The notes: generated by a model not told the origin, from the letters alone. A stretch of 35,294 bases of DNA from Lachnospiraceae bacterium (GCA_017424235.1 JAFPAQ010000147.1:1-35294), one strand, 5' to 3'. Positions 7,406-16,676 are shown, numbered from the stretch's first letter. Numbers and translations: made by a program.

Positions 7406-8396
7406 ATATTCCTCTGACTGATACTTCTCCTGCGTAGACCAATATCTGCTTTTCATCCTCACTACGTATTACAATCAATTCACCATCTTCATTTATTCCT
7501 TTTGCAACGCCATCATACTCTCCCTTAGGATCGAGCACTCTGACCTGTTTATCACGGTTTACAAGAAAATGATTATATTTGTCAATAAGTCCGGACATAT
7601 CAAAGCTTTGTTCAAACACAGCATAATTTATTTCAAAATAGTGCATGATCCTTGCAATAAGCTTTGACCTGTTTACACTATTTCCACCTTCAAGAAAAAG
7701 AGAAGTAGCAGTACCCTTTATATCCTGATCAAACTGAGTCTGGTTTACATTTATGCCAACACCTGTAACAACATAGTGAATAGCATCTATCTCTGCACTC
7801 ATTTCTGTAAGTATTCCACATATCTTCCTGCCATTTATTACAATGTCATTAGGCCATTTGATTCCGCATTTATCCTTAAAATCCTCCAGTTCATCAATAG
7901 CCTCTATAACAGAGAGTGCCATAACCAGTGTAAGTGCCGATGCCCTGTCAGGCATACATGACGGTCTTAACAAAAGCGACATGTAAATATCCTTACCGGG
8001 AGGTGATATCCAGTCACGTCCACGCCTGCCACGTCCTGCCAGCTGACTGTCAGCTACCACAAGCGTACCTGACGGTGCACCCTTTTCTGCAAGAGCTTTT
8101 ACATCCTGGTTAGTAGAGCCTGTTTCTTTATTAAATACAAAATTTTTACCTGCCCATTTTGTATCAATATAGCTTTCTATTGATACCTGGCTCATCACAT
8201 CATTTTCTGTAACGTTCTTATCTATAAGCTTATAACCTCTGTTTGTAAGAGCCTCTATACAATAACCGTCCTTTTCCAGCTGCTTTATGGCTTTCCACAC
8301 TGCAGTACGTGATACACCATAATACTCACAAAGCTCCTGGCCACTTATATAATCCTCAGTCTCTCTTAATTTTTTTAGTATCTCTTCTTTTTTCAT
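7392..8396 (-). CDS. birA: Bifunctional biotin-protein ligase / biotin repressor
   Basis: Attaches biotin to carboxylases through biotinyl-AMP and can act as a repressor. The 334-aa protein has an N-terminal winged helix (about 1-60, DYISGQELCEYYGVSRTAVW), the biotinyl-AMP loop GRGRRGRDW (121-129), KWPNDI (180-185) with the following GRKICGIL, and a C-terminal SH3-like domain ending SVRGIYGYV. The HTH marks it as the regulatory BirA class. Its ATG overlaps the argF stop as TAATG, so it is translationally coupled to argF, an unusual pathway mix. Confidence 0.96.
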   Translation of the reverse strand: MKKEEILKKLRETEDYISGQELCEYYGVSRTAVWKAIKQLEKDGYCIEALTNRGYKLIDKNVTENDVMSQVSIESYIDTKWAGKNFVFNKETGSTNQDVKALAEKGAPSGTLVVADSQLAGRGRRGRDWISPPGKDIYMSLLLRPSCMPDRASALTLVMALSVIEAIDELEDFKDKCGIKWPNDIVINGRKICGILTEMSAEIDAIHYVVTGVGINVNQTQFDQDIKGTATSLFLEGGNSVNRSKLIARIMHYFEINYAVFEQSFDMSGLIDKYNHFLVNRDKQVRVLDPKGEYDGVAKGINEDGELIVIRSEDEKQILVYAGEVSVRGIYGYV

Positions 8397-9385
8397 TATG
8401 CTCCAAGAGTTGCTGCTATTACTGCCTTAATAGCATGCATACGATTTTCTGCCTCATCAAATACAAGTGATTTTTCAGATTCAAATACTTCATCCGTTAC
8501 TTCAAGCTCAGTGAAGTTATATTTCTCTCCCTGCTCTTTACCAATCTTTGTCTTAAGATCATGGAATGCCGGTAAGCAGTGAAGGAATATTGACTGTTCT
8601 CCTGCATTATCCATAACAGCCTTTGTCACCTTATAAGGTGAAAGTGCCTTAATACGTTCTTCCCATATTTCCTCCGGCTCACCCATTGATACCCATACAT
8701 CTGTATAGATGATGTCTGCTCCCTTTGTACCTGCATCCACATCCTCTGTAAGAGTTATTGTTGCACCTGATGCCTTCGCATATTCCTGGCATTCATCCAC
8801 CAGTGCCTTCTCAGGAAAATATTCTTTTGCTGTACATGCTGTAAAATCAAGACCGAGCTTTGCACATGCAATCATAAGTGAATTACCCATGTTGTAACGG
8901 GCATCACCCATATATGTAAGCTTAAGTCCCTTAAGCTTTCCAAAATGCTCACGTATTGTAAGCATGTCTGCTATCATCTGAGTAGGGTGATATTCATTCG
9001 TAAGACCATTCCATACAGGCACTCCTGCATATTTTGCAAGCTCCTCAACTATTTCCTGACCGTATCCTCTGTATTCGATTCCCTCGTACATTCTTCCAAG
9101 AACTCTTGCTGTATCAGCAATTGACTCCTTTTTGCCAATCTGTGAACCGGAAGGATCAAGATATGTAGTACCCATTCCAAGATCATGTGCTGCTACCTCA
9201 AATGAACAGCGTGTACGTGTACTTGTTTTCTCAAATATAAGAGCAATATTCTTTCCCTTTAAGGTATCATGAAGTATACCCTTCTTTTTCTTATCTTTAT
9301 ATTCCGCAGCAAGGTCAATAAAATATGTTATTTCTTCAGGAGTAAAATCCTTAAGTGTTAAAAAATTACGTCCTTTTAAATTCAT
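8396..9385 (-). CDS. argF: Ornithine carbamoyltransferase
   Basis: Makes citrulline from ornithine and carbamoyl phosphate. Key motifs of the 329-aa protein: carbamoyl phosphate loop STRTR (55-59), HPTQ (133-136), DVWVSMGE (229-236) for ornithine and the catalytic HCLP (269-272). GGAGG lies 8 nt before the ATG and a good promoter lies about 60 bp upstream. It leads the argF-birA-DUF6145-coaX-dus operon. argG, two steps on with citrulline as its substrate, is 19 kb away in this window. A catabolic (arcB) role cannot be excluded by sequence, but no arcA or arcC is nearby. Confidence 0.95.
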   Translation of the reverse strand: MNLKGRNFLTLKDFTPEEITYFIDLAAEYKDKKKKGILHDTLKGKNIALIFEKTSTRTRCSFEVAAHDLGMGTTYLDPSGSQIGKKESIADTARVLGRMYEGIEYRGYGQEIVEELAKYAGVPVWNGLTNEYHPTQMIADMLTIREHFGKLKGLKLTYMGDARYNMGNSLMIACAKLGLDFTACTAKEYFPEKALVDECQEYAKASGATITLTEDVDAGTKGADIIYTDVWVSMGEPEEIWEERIKALSPYKVTKAVMDNAGEQSIFLHCLPAFHDLKTKIGKEQGEKYNFTELEVTDEVFESEKSLVFDEAENRMHAIKAVIAATLGA

Positions 9386-9440
9386 CTATTATTCCTCCAT
9401 CATTATGTGATATGTTTAACAAAGTCAATCATTAAATTTT

Positions 9441-9469
9441 ATTGTACTACAATAGTAAAAAACTAGCAA
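9441..9469 (-). promoter_or_regulatory. Sigma-A promoter of the argF operon
   Basis: Minus strand TTGCTA (9464-9469), 17-nt spacer, TACAAT (9441-9446). It starts just after the terminator of the previous gene. I did not find a convincing ArgR box in the 60-nt leader. Confidence 0.75.
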
Positions 9470-9480
9470 GAAAAAGAGAA

Positions 9481-9510
9481 AGAACTATACACCTCAAGAT
9501 GTATAGTTCT
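9481..9510. terminator. Terminator after the SleB-type hydrolase gene
   Basis: Perfect 11-bp stem AGAACTATACA/TGTATAGTTCT with an 8-nt loop. On the minus strand the stem is followed by TTCTCTTTTTC, so it ends the upstream hydrolase transcript; the plus-strand side also has TTTTATATT. Confidence 0.85.
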
Positions 9511-9516
9511 TTTATA

Positions 9517-10737
9517 TTACCAGAATACATGATTACCTATTCTGATACCCTGTTTTTTTGAAGATCTTCTAAAATGTAATGCATCTCCTACATTACAAGC
9601 TCCATTTATTGCCTCTGTTGCAGCCTGTATACATGATGGCTTAATATTACCTGTAAGTATAAGTGTCTCCATCTTGCCCTTTGATGCCGGTACAAACTGT
9701 CCTGATGCATAAATTACATCTGCAATATTGTTTGGATATCCACCACATCTTACTCTGTTCATAACTACCGAACCTACCGCAAGCTGTCCTTCATAAGGCT
9801 CACCACCTGCTTCACACTGAATAAGTGCTCCAAGAATCTGTATATCAGAAGCGGTAGCAAGTACTGCCTCCTTCTGAGCTATTCTGGTAGCCTCTGCCGC
9901 TTTTGCCGCTGCTCTTTCCTCTTCTTCTTTTTTAGCTTTATTTTCAGCTTCTATTCTGGCAGCTTCCTCTCTTGCCTCGATAACTGCCATTGACTCTGCT
10001 TTATCTATATCAAATTCAACATCAACATACTGTGAAGAAACATAACCTGTAGCCCCTTCATAGCTTACACATACCCACTCGCCTTCCTCTTCAACAGCCT
10101 CAACAGCCTCACCATTTGCAAGAAGACCAATTACCTTTGCTTCCTTATCCGCTTCTGCGCGTACTCTTAAGGTCTCTGTTTTTGAATATGCTGTAAGTAC
10201 ACCAACTTCTTTTGCTACCTTCTCAGCTTCTTCACCAAAATATAAATATTTATTCCTTACCCATCCGGTTACATCTCCGGATTTTATCTTGGACCATTCT
10301 CCATTTCTCTCTATAATATCTCCACCACAGTCTTTATAAAGCATTCCAAGCTTTTGAGCATCCTGATTTGGAGTTTCTCTGATATTAACATACTCATTAA
10401 CCTTTGCCATTACAAGTGTTGATGTTTCCTGCTTCTGCTCCTGATTTACCAATTCATCCGTTGGGAGTGTTCTGCTCTTTGCAAGCGCAATAAGCTTTTC
10501 ATCCTCCATGGAAATATCAGCATCTAATATAACTGCAACTCCTGCGGTCATCTTATCTGAATCCATCATGTTCGATGTGGTATTAAGTTCACTCAGATTC
10601 ATCTCAATATTGTTCTCATTTACAATATTGACACTGTTCTCAGCTGCATATATGTCACGTATATGGAATGACGAAACCAAAGTTACAGCCGCTGTAAGAA
10701 ACAGAAGTAATTTCCACTGTTTACAATTTGTCATCAT
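9517..10737 (-). CDS. Secreted SH3b-SH3b-SleB cell-wall hydrolase
   Basis: Probable exported peptidoglycan hydrolase. The 406-aa protein has a signal peptide (basic start, hydrophobic core about 9-23, likely cleavage near 31). Two bacterial SH3 domains follow (about 109-168 and 181-241, each ending GWV/GYV plus Tyr), then a Glu/Ala/Lys-rich helical linker (about 245-292). The C-terminal hydrolase_2 (SleB/CwlJ-type) domain covers about 297-406, with the presumed catalytic Glu309 in CEAGGEPYEGQ and a conserved end NHVFW. SleB-family enzymes are lytic transglycosylases of spore germination, but versions with SH3b domains also act in vegetative cells. GAGG precedes tandem ATGs. It is flanked by hairpins on both sides and is probably monocistronic. 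Confidence 0.88.
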   Translation of the reverse strand: MMTNCKQWKLLLFLTAAVTLVSSFHIRDIYAAENSVNIVNENNIEMNLSELNTTSNMMDSDKMTAGVAVILDADISMEDEKLIALAKSRTLPTDELVNQEQKQETSTLVMAKVNEYVNIRETPNQDAQKLGMLYKDCGGDIIERNGEWSKIKSGDVTGWVRNKYLYFGEEAEKVAKEVGVLTAYSKTETLRVRAEADKEAKVIGLLANGEAVEAVEEEGEWVCVSYEGATGYVSSQYVDVEFDIDKAESMAVIEAREEAARIEAENKAKKEEEERAAAKAAEATRIAQKEAVLATASDIQILGALIQCEAGGEPYEGQLAVGSVVMNRVRCGGYPNNIADVIYASGQFVPASKGKMETLILTGNIKPSCIQAATEAINGACNVGDALHFRRSSKKQGIRIGNHVFW

Positions 10738-11116
10738 TAATTTAACCTCTTTCTGCGAATAAAATCACCAAATGTTATAATTTAATAACTATGTTTTACG
10801 ATTCCTTACATTTTTAATAACAATTATTACATATTTGTTAAATTTTATTACGTTAGCTATAATAACAAAGAGTCCCCTAATTGTCAAGTTAGAGGACTCT
10901 TTTCCATGCACTATTTTTCGACTATATGTTTGTTTTTTGTCATTATTATTATCCTTTAATACTATTTTAGTGGTCACTTTTTGTAAAAAACAGCTATATT
11001 TTGTAGAAAACTTTTTGCAAATGCATCATATTTCACAAAATTCCAATAACATATGTAATTTAATATTCTAAACATTTGTTTGTTATTGCTTAAAAGGGCT
11101 ATATTAACTCCTGACT
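10738..11116. other. AT-rich spacer upstream of the hydrolase gene
   Basis: These 379 bp hold no supported gene. The only strong structure is the hairpin at 10870-10899. Because many Firmicutes cell-wall hydrolases are under c-di-AMP (ydaO) riboswitches, I looked for the GC-rich conserved blocks of that motif and saw none. Promoter candidates for the hydrolase gene are too AT-rich to choose between. Confidence 0.5.
10870..10899. terminator. Bidirectional hairpin after the rRNA methyltransferase gene
   Basis: GAGTCC plus CTAA pairs with TTAG plus GGACTC with single mismatches between the blocks. T-rich sequence follows on both sides (TTTGTTATT on minus, TTTTCC on plus). It lies 218 bp past the methyltransferase stop, so the assignment as that gene's terminator is tentative. 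Confidence 0.6.
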
Positions 11117-11953
11117 TTATGCTTTACGTCTTTGACGCGCTGCCTCATACATAAGAACAGTGGTAGCCACTGCTGCATTTAATGACTCTACCTGACCAAG
11201 CATAGGAATCTTAATATATCCTGATGCCAGGTCTGCTGTTTCTCGCTTTAAGCCATTACCCTCATTTCCAATAAGAAATGCCGTCGGTTTTGTATAATCA
11301 GCCTTGTCATAATCAACACTTTCATCCAAATGAGCAGCATAGACAGAAATATTACTTTCCTTTAACAATCTGATACTTTCATGAATGTCATCAACTATGA
11401 CAAAAGGCACTCTGTAAACAGAGCCCATAGTCGAACGTATTACCTTGGGATTAAATATATCCGCTGTCTGTTTTGTCATAATGACTCCACTTATACCTGC
11501 TCCCTCTCCGGCTCTTAATATTGTTCCCAGATTTCCGGGATCCTGCAAGTCCTCAAGAACAATAAACAATGCATTATCCTGCTTTAATGACTCTTTTATA
11601 ATATTATCAAGCAAATATTGTGGCTGCTTGAGCACGCTCAAAATCCCCTGCGGTGTCATTGTATCAGAAATCTTTGAAAATACTTCATCAGAAACAACCT
11701 CAAAGCCTCTATAATTTAATCTTTCAATAAGTAACTCATCTGCACTGTCTGACTTTGCCCTTCCGTCCTTATCTAGTCCCCTTTTATCAAGAAAACTCTC
11801 CGATACATACACCTCTGATATCCACTTTAGAGGTGCTTCCATAAACATTTTTATACCTTCTACAATAAATACCTTTTCTTCTCTCCTTGCCTTGGCTTTA
11901 TTTCCAAGAGTAACAAGTCTTTTTACTTTATTATTAGATGTACTTGTAATCAT
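11117..11953 (-). CDS. SpoU/TrmH-family RNA 2'-O-methyltransferase
   Basis: SAM-dependent methylation of a ribose in rRNA or tRNA. The 278-aa protein has an N-terminal substrate-binding domain (SxxNxxVK start) and a SPOUT knot domain: motif 1 DPGNLGTILRAGEG, motif 2 FLIGNEGNGL, and motif 3 IPMLGQVESLNAAVA near the C-terminus. The ATG at 11953 is chosen over the frame to 11992 because GGAGA precedes it, and the longer start would lie inside the metK terminator. The stem and U-run of that terminator end only a few bases before this ribosome site, leaving no room for a promoter. Target position is not predictable. Confidence 0.92.
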   Translation of the reverse strand: MITSTSNNKVKRLVTLGNKAKARREEKVFIVEGIKMFMEAPLKWISEVYVSESFLDKRGLDKDGRAKSDSADELLIERLNYRGFEVVSDEVFSKISDTMTPQGILSVLKQPQYLLDNIIKESLKQDNALFIVLEDLQDPGNLGTILRAGEGAGISGVIMTKQTADIFNPKVIRSTMGSVYRVPFVIVDDIHESIRLLKESNISVYAAHLDESVDYDKADYTKPTAFLIGNEGNGLKRETADLASGYIKIPMLGQVESLNAAVATTVLMYEAARQRRKA

Positions 11954-11970
11954 ATTTTCATTTCTCCACA

Positions 11971-12002
11971 AAAATAGTGCATGCTTTAGCATGCACTATT
12001 TT
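11971..12002. terminator. Terminator between metK and the RNA methyltransferase gene
   Basis: Perfect 14-bp stem AAAATAGTGCATGC / GCATGCACTATTTT with a TTTA loop. On the minus strand the 3' arm ends ACTATTTTTG. It is 35 bp after the metK stop. Symmetric, so it could act in both directions. Confidence 0.85.
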
Positions 12003-12037
12003 ATTTGAACATTAATCGTACTCTCATAATCCTAATC

Positions 12038-13225
12038 TTATAAATATTTCTTTAAATCGTCAACCTTGTCAAGCTTCTCCCATGGAAGGTCAAGATCATT
12101 ACGTCCAAAGTGTCCATAAGCAGCTGTCTGCTTGTAGATAGGACGGCGAAGGTCAAGCATCTTAATGATTCCTGCCGGACGAAGGTCAAAGTTCTCACGA
12201 ACTATTTCAACAAGCTTCTCACTTGAAAGCTTTCCTGTACCAAATGTATCAACGTTGATAGAGGTAGGCTGAGCAACACCGATAGCGTATGAAAGCTGAA
12301 TCTCACACTTATCAGCAAGTCCTGCTGCAACAAGGTTCTTTGCTACATATCTTGCAGCATAAGCACCACTTCTGTCTACCTTTGTACAGTCTTTACCAGA
12401 GAAAGCTCCACCGCCGTGACGAGCATATCCACCATAAGTATCAACAATAATCTTACGTCCTGTAAGTCCTGCATCACCGTGTGGTCCACCGATTACAAAA
12501 CGTCCTGTTGGATTGATAAAGAACTTTGTATTTTCATCAATAAGTTCCTGTGGAAGGATAACATCAAATACATGCTTTCTGATATCTGCATGAATCTGCT
12601 CCTGTGTAACATCATCATCATGCTGTGTAGATAATACAACTGCCTCAAGTCTCTTTGGCTTTCCATTCTCATCATACTCAACTGAAACCTGAGTCTTTCC
12701 GTCCGGTCTTAAATATTTAAGAGTTCCGTCTTTACGAATCTTTGTAAGCTGTAAGGCAAGCTTGTGAGCAAGTGAAATTGGATAAGGCATGTACTCTTCT
12801 GTTTCGTTTGTAGCATAACCAAACATCATACCCTGATCACCGGCACCAATTGCCTCGATCTCTTCATCGCTCATCTTGTTTTCTTTTGCTTCTAATGCTT
12901 TATCAACTCCCATTGCAATATCGCTTGACTGCTCATCAATTGCTGTGAGAACTGCACATGTATTTCCATCAAAACCATACTCAGATTTGTTATAACCAAT
13001 CTCTTTTACAGTATCACGTACTATTTTTGCAATATCAACATATGCATTTGTAGTGATTTCACCTGTAACAAGTACAAAACCTGTACATGTAGCTGTTTCA
13101 CAAGCTACACGGCTCATTGGATCCTGTGCCATTAAAGCGTCAAGAATTGCGTCTGAAATGGCATCGCAGACTTTGTCAGGATGTCCTTCTGTAACTGACT
13201 CTGAAGTAAATAATAATTTCTCCAT
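12038..13225 (-). CDS. metK: S-adenosylmethionine synthetase
   Basis: Makes SAM from methionine and ATP. The 395-aa protein is standard length with HPDK (15-18), the adenine/loop motif [12 protein letters not shown] (127-138), and the P-loop-like GGGAFSGKD (271-279). A GGAGG ribosome site precedes the ATG. The upstream spacer is only 92 bp and contains a promoter but no room for a SAM-I riboswitch, which controls metK in many other Firmicutes. Transcription likely ends at 11971-12002, with some read-through into the methyltransferase gene, whose product uses SAM. Confidence 0.98.
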   Translation of the reverse strand: MEKLLFTSESVTEGHPDKVCDAISDAILDALMAQDPMSRVACETATCTGFVLVTGEITTNAYVDIAKIVRDTVKEIGYNKSEYGFDGNTCAVLTAIDEQSSDIAMGVDKALEAKENKMSDEEIEAIGAGDQGMMFGYATNETEEYMPYPISLAHKLALQLTKIRKDGTLKYLRPDGKTQVSVEYDENGKPKRLEAVVLSTQHDDDVTQEQIHADIRKHVFDVILPQELIDENTKFFINPTGRFVIGGPHGDAGLTGRKIIVDTYGGYARHGGGAFSGKDCTKVDRSGAYAARYVAKNLVAAGLADKCEIQLSYAIGVAQPTSINVDTFGTGKLSSEKLVEIVRENFDLRPAGIIKMLDLRRPIYKQTAAYGHFGRNDLDLPWEKLDKVDDLKKYL

Positions 13226-13266
13226 TAAATTTTCCTCCTTGGCGTTATTTATTATAACTATCTTTC

Positions 13267-13295
13267 ATTATAGTATACAATTTGACTTTTTGCAT
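13267..13295 (-). promoter_or_regulatory. Probable metK promoter
   Basis: Minus strand perfect TATAAT (13267-13272) with a weak -35 ATGCAA at 17-nt spacing, about 40 nt before metK. Confidence 0.55.
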
Positions 13296-13317
13296 CTATT
13301 TTTTTAGTTACCTGTAA

Positions 13318-14610
13318 TTAACCTATCTTAAGCTTGAATTTCATCAGTTCTCTTTCTGATTCAACCTTTTCAATATGAGCCCCAAGTCCTCTTAGCTTGA
13401 CATCAAAATCTTCATAGCCTCGCTCAATGTACTTAATATCATCTACTGTACTAAATCCCTCTGCTGTAAGACATGCAAGCACAAGGGCAGCTCCGGCTCT
13501 TAAATCAGGAGCAGTAAGATCTGCACTTGTAAGTTTGTCAACACCTTCAATAATGGCAGTGTTGCCTTCAACTTTTATATTTGAACCCATTTTGGCAAGC
13601 TCATCAACATATTTAAAACGATTGTCAAAAATACTCTCAGTAACAATGCTTGTACCATTTGCAAGTGCTAAGGTAACTGAGATCTGTGGCTGCATATCCG
13701 TTGGAAATCCGGGATATGGCAGAGTTTTTACATGAGTACATTCAGGACGTCTCGATGCAACTACTCTTACGGCATCATCTGATTCTTCAATCTGACAGCC
13801 CATCTCTATAAGCTTTGCAGTTGTTGACTCAAGGTGCTTTGGAATAACATTCTTTACAGTAACGTCACCTCTTGTAATAGCAGCCCCAAACATAAATGTT
13901 CCTGCCTCTATCTGATCAGGGATAATAGAATATTCCGAACCGTTAAGTCTCTTAACACCTGTAATTCTAATCACATCTGTACCGGCACCCTTGATGTTTG
14001 CTCCCATTGAATTGAGGAAGTTTGCAACATCAACAACATGTGGCTCCTTAGCTGCATTCTCGATCACTGTCTTACCTTCTGCAAGGGCAGATGCAAGCAT
14101 GATATTTATGGTAGCACCTACTGAAACTGTATCCATATAAATATGTGCTCCCTTAAGCTCTTTTGCATCAGCTATGATAAGTCCGTGTTCAATCTTTACA
14201 GTAGCACCAAGTGCCTTAAATCCTTTTATATGTAAATCTATCTTTCGGCTTCCGATATTGCAGCCTCCCGGAAGAGCCACCTCTGCATGCTTATACTTTC
14301 CAAGAAGCGCTCCCAAAAGATAGTAAGATGCTCTTATTTTCTTTATATATTCATTTTCAATAACAAGACCTGAAATCATTGAAGCATTTATCTTAACAGT
14401 ATGTCTGTCTGTACGCTGTACTACAACACCTATGCTTTCCATTGCCTGAAGAAGTACATTTATATCTCTTACATCAGGAAGATTATCAACTATATTCATA
14501 TCATCTGTCATAATTGCTGCTGCCAAAACCCCTAATGCCGCATTCTTGGCACCACCGATTTCTACTTCACCAACCAGAGGATTGCCCCCCTTAATTGCGT
14601 ACTGTTCCAT
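13318..14610 (-). CDS. murA: UDP-N-acetylglucosamine 1-carboxyvinyltransferase (MurA)
   Basis: First committed step of peptidoglycan synthesis: enolpyruvyl transfer from PEP to UDP-GlcNAc. The 430-aa protein carries the active-site Lys/Asn in GGAKNAAL (19-26) and the catalytic, fosfomycin-reactive Cys117 in LPGGCNIG (113-120). It has the expected two-domain EPSP-synthase fold length. GAGGTGAGCG lies before the ATG. Two good promoters precede it. Many Firmicutes carry two MurA copies; which one this is cannot be told here. It neighbours a cell-wall endopeptidase gene. Confidence 0.97.
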   Translation of the reverse strand: MEQYAIKGGNPLVGEVEIGGAKNAALGVLAAAIMTDDMNIVDNLPDVRDINVLLQAMESIGVVVQRTDRHTVKINASMISGLVIENEYIKKIRASYYLLGALLGKYKHAEVALPGGCNIGSRKIDLHIKGFKALGATVKIEHGLIIADAKELKGAHIYMDTVSVGATINIMLASALAEGKTVIENAAKEPHVVDVANFLNSMGANIKGAGTDVIRITGVKRLNGSEYSIIPDQIEAGTFMFGAAITRGDVTVKNVIPKHLESTTAKLIEMGCQIEESDDAVRVVASRRPECTHVKTLPYPGFPTDMQPQISVTLALANGTSIVTESIFDNRFKYVDELAKMGSNIKVEGNTAIIEGVDKLTSADLTAPDLRAGAALVLACLTAEGFSTVDDIKYIERGYEDFDVKLRGLGAHIEKVESERELMKFKLKIG

Positions 14611-14691
14611 CGCTCACCTCATAAATTGTTCTAAAAATACCCTATAAATATAATCTAAATTAACGATTATTTTCCAAACTAAGCTTTTTCG

Positions 14692-14720
14692 ATTATAACC
14701 CTTTTTTAAATATTTGTAAA
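14692..14720 (-). promoter_or_regulatory. murA promoter P1
   Basis: Minus strand TTTACA (14715-14720), 17-nt spacer, TATAAT (14692-14697), about 80 nt before murA. Confidence 0.8.
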
Positions 14721-14728
14721 CGTAAAGT

Positions 14729-14757
14729 ATAATAGACTTTTTTATGTAATTTTTCAA
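14729..14757 (-). promoter_or_regulatory. murA promoter P2 (upstream)
   Basis: Minus strand TTGAAA (14752-14757), 17-nt spacer, TATTAT (14729-14734), in tandem 37 bp upstream of P1. Confidence 0.6.
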
Positions 14758-14800
14758 GATTTTAGTATATTTTATCCTAAAAAAGTACTTTTACAGAATA

Positions 14801-14899
14801 AAATTGCACAAAATAAGCTGTCTGCATTCCTATGCGCTAAACGCTCGTATGAGCCTCTAAGCATAAAAGACATTTTAACAATCTTATTTTGTGCAATTT
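14801..14899. repeat. 99-bp nested inverted repeat
   Basis: A perfect 17-bp inverted repeat (AAATTGCACAAAATAAG at 14801-14817 and its complement at 14883-14899) encloses further nested pairs: TGTCT/AGACA, TATGC/GCATA and GCTC/GAGC with a GTAT loop. As RNA from either strand it would fold into one long interrupted hairpin. There is no U-tract typical of a terminator. It lies 84 bp past the M23 gene and upstream of the murA promoters. It could be a small non-autonomous mobile repeat, a structured RNA or a processing site. Confidence 0.75.
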
Positions 14900-14982
14900 A
14901 TCGTCTTATTTTTATTCTATTATAAAGACTCGGTTTTTCATTCTGAAAACACATCTCAAAATGGTAGTCAAAAACAGTTACT

Positions 14983-16578
14983 TTAATTCAAATATTTTAA
15001 TGGATTAACTGCTGTGCCGCCAATCCTTATCTCAAAATGAAGATGCGGACCTGTACTTCGTCCGGTGTTTCCACTTAGGGCAATCTTTTGTCCCTGTGAT
15101 ACCTTCTGTCCCGGTGAGACAAGTACCTTGCTGAGATGACCATATCTGGTCTGTCTTCCATCCTCATGATTGATAAATACTGCATATCCATATCCGCTCG
15201 ACCAGCCTGCCTGAACTACCGTTCCGGCATTTGAGGCAACTACCTTTGTTCCAATCGGTACCGCCCAGTCTATACCCTTATGATAGGTCGAAGCTCCTTT
15301 TGTAGGTGCACTTCTTGCGCCAAATCCTGAGCTCTGTCTTCCCCCTGATATAGGCCTGATATATGTAGGAGGAGTTTTGGTACCACGCTCAACAATCTTT
15401 GGAACTGCCTCAGCATATATCTCCTCTTTAACTATCTCAACACCTGTTTTTTCACCATTTTTATACTCAATTATTGCTGCGACCCTTCTACGTCCTGCTG
15501 ATGGCTCCTGTATTGTCACAGTTTGATTTGTATACCAGTTGTCATTTGGAATATACTGTACCTCAGCCTCATAATCTTCATTATATACGTCCTGTGTTCT
15601 CCAAATGACTGACAAATCAGGTTCCGGAACAGTGATTACCAATTCCTGGTCTATGCGAATCATAGTGTTTTCGTCTTCAAGAGCATCATTTATTGCTATA
15701 AGCTCCTCCATTGGAATATTGTTGTCTATACATATCTGTGAAAGAGTATCACCCTTTACCACCTTATATATTACCTGTGTCTCCTGCTCCTTTGTAACAC
15801 GGTCTATGGCTTCCTGCAAAGGTGTAAGATTGTCCTCCATAAGATATGTTTCCACTACCTCTATCTTGTCACCATATTTGATATCCATAAGCCCCAGTTC
15901 ATAGTCTTCAAATGATTTGTCTGATACCGGCTCTACCTGCAAAAACATTTCATTGATGTCTTTTTCAAAGCCTGCGCTTTGAACCCTGTATTTCTCTTCC
16001 TGCTGCTTTTTTTCTTCTTTTGAAATAATCTTTGCCTCAAATACATTTACTTCACGCTCATTGTCGAGGCAAAGCTCGACATCAAAAGCATCATTTGTAT
16101 CATAAGGAGCAATAGACTGTTCCAGCAGTTCATTCACTTCTTCATATGAAGAAAGATTTACTGACGTCTCATTTATCTTTACAGTGTATGCCTTTTTAAG
16201 CTTATCGACTGTATTGGCTTTCATTACTTCCACAATCTTATTTATGGCATCGTTATCATTTATCACTTTGCCAAACAAAACACTGCTTCCTTTAATATCA
16301 ACATCTATATCCATCAGTACAAGGTCTTCATTTTTCTGCTCTTTTGCTACCTTTATTCGAGCTTTAGTCATAAGCATTTCTGCTTTTTCCCTGCTTGACA
16401 CATTTCCGATTTCAGTTCCGTTTATTGTTATATTAAAATAATTTTCATCATTTTTTTCAAGTTTTTTATATGAAGGAAATAAAAGTGCACATATAGCCAG
16501 TGCTATGATTCCGGCTTCCAGAAATGACAGTCTGAACCTTCTTAAATAATGTCTCCTTTTTATTTCTTTTTTACTCAT
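14983..16578 (-). CDS. Membrane-anchored LysM-G5-M23 endopeptidase
   Basis: Likely peptidoglycan peptidase at the outer membrane face. I place the start at the ATG at 16578 (531 aa): GGGG lies 6 nt upstream, and the longer frame would begin at the predicted transcription start. A basic start and one membrane helix (about residues 18-35) are followed by a long region rich in acidic residues and helices, a LysM (about 271-318, YKVVKGDTLSQIC), a G5 domain (about 326-400) and a C-terminal M23 domain. The zinc ligands are visible: HKGID (His433, Asp437), YGHLS and GPHLHFE (numbering from this start). The set points to a cell-wall hydrolase of the DipM/YebA style used in growth, division or sporulation. 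Confidence 0.9.
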   Translation of the reverse strand: MSKKEIKRRHYLRRFRLSFLEAGIIALAICALLFPSYKKLEKNDENYFNITINGTEIGNVSSREKAEMLMTKARIKVAKEQKNEDLVLMDIDVDIKGSSVLFGKVINDNDAINKIVEVMKANTVDKLKKAYTVKINETSVNLSSYEEVNELLEQSIAPYDTNDAFDVELCLDNEREVNVFEAKIISKEEKKQQEEKYRVQSAGFEKDINEMFLQVEPVSDKSFEDYELGLMDIKYGDKIEVVETYLMEDNLTPLQEAIDRVTKEQETQVIYKVVKGDTLSQICIDNNIPMEELIAINDALEDENTMIRIDQELVITVPEPDLSVIWRTQDVYNEDYEAEVQYIPNDNWYTNQTVTIQEPSAGRRRVAAIIEYKNGEKTGVEIVKEEIYAEAVPKIVERGTKTPPTYIRPISGGRQSSGFGARSAPTKGASTYHKGIDWAVPIGTKVVASNAGTVVQAGWSSGYGYAVFINHEDGRQTRYGHLSKVLVSPGQKVSQGQKIALSGNTGRSTGPHLHFEIRIGGTAVNPLKYLN

Positions 16579-16632
16579 CACGTACCCCATTATCTGTTTC
16601 GTAATACATATATCGTTATAAAAATACATATT

Positions 16633-16661
16633 ATTTTATCAAGGTTTGTGATTATTGTAAA
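16633..16661 (-). promoter_or_regulatory. Promoter of the M23 peptidase gene
   Basis: Minus strand TTTACA (16656-16661), 17-nt spacer, TAAAAT (16633-16638). It lies just past the XRE-cupin stop and supports the start chosen at 16578. Confidence 0.7.
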
Positions 16662-16676
16662 GGGTACGTTTATGCA

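Noticed and set aside
9386-9446. ArgR box in the argF leader
   Set aside because: AATAAAATTTAATG-like sequence matches the ARG box at too few positions to separate it from AT-rich background.
10789-10977. 62-codon minus-strand frame upstream of the hydrolase gene
   Set aside because: Lys/Asn/Ile-rich reading of AT-rich spacer that runs through a hairpin; no ribosome site.
10738-11116. c-di-AMP (ydaO) riboswitch upstream of the cell-wall hydrolase
   Set aside because: The conserved GC-rich blocks are absent; only one simple hairpin is present.
13226-13317. SAM riboswitch upstream of metK
   Set aside because: The spacer is 92 bp with a promoter near the gene; there is no space for the aptamer and no matching motif.
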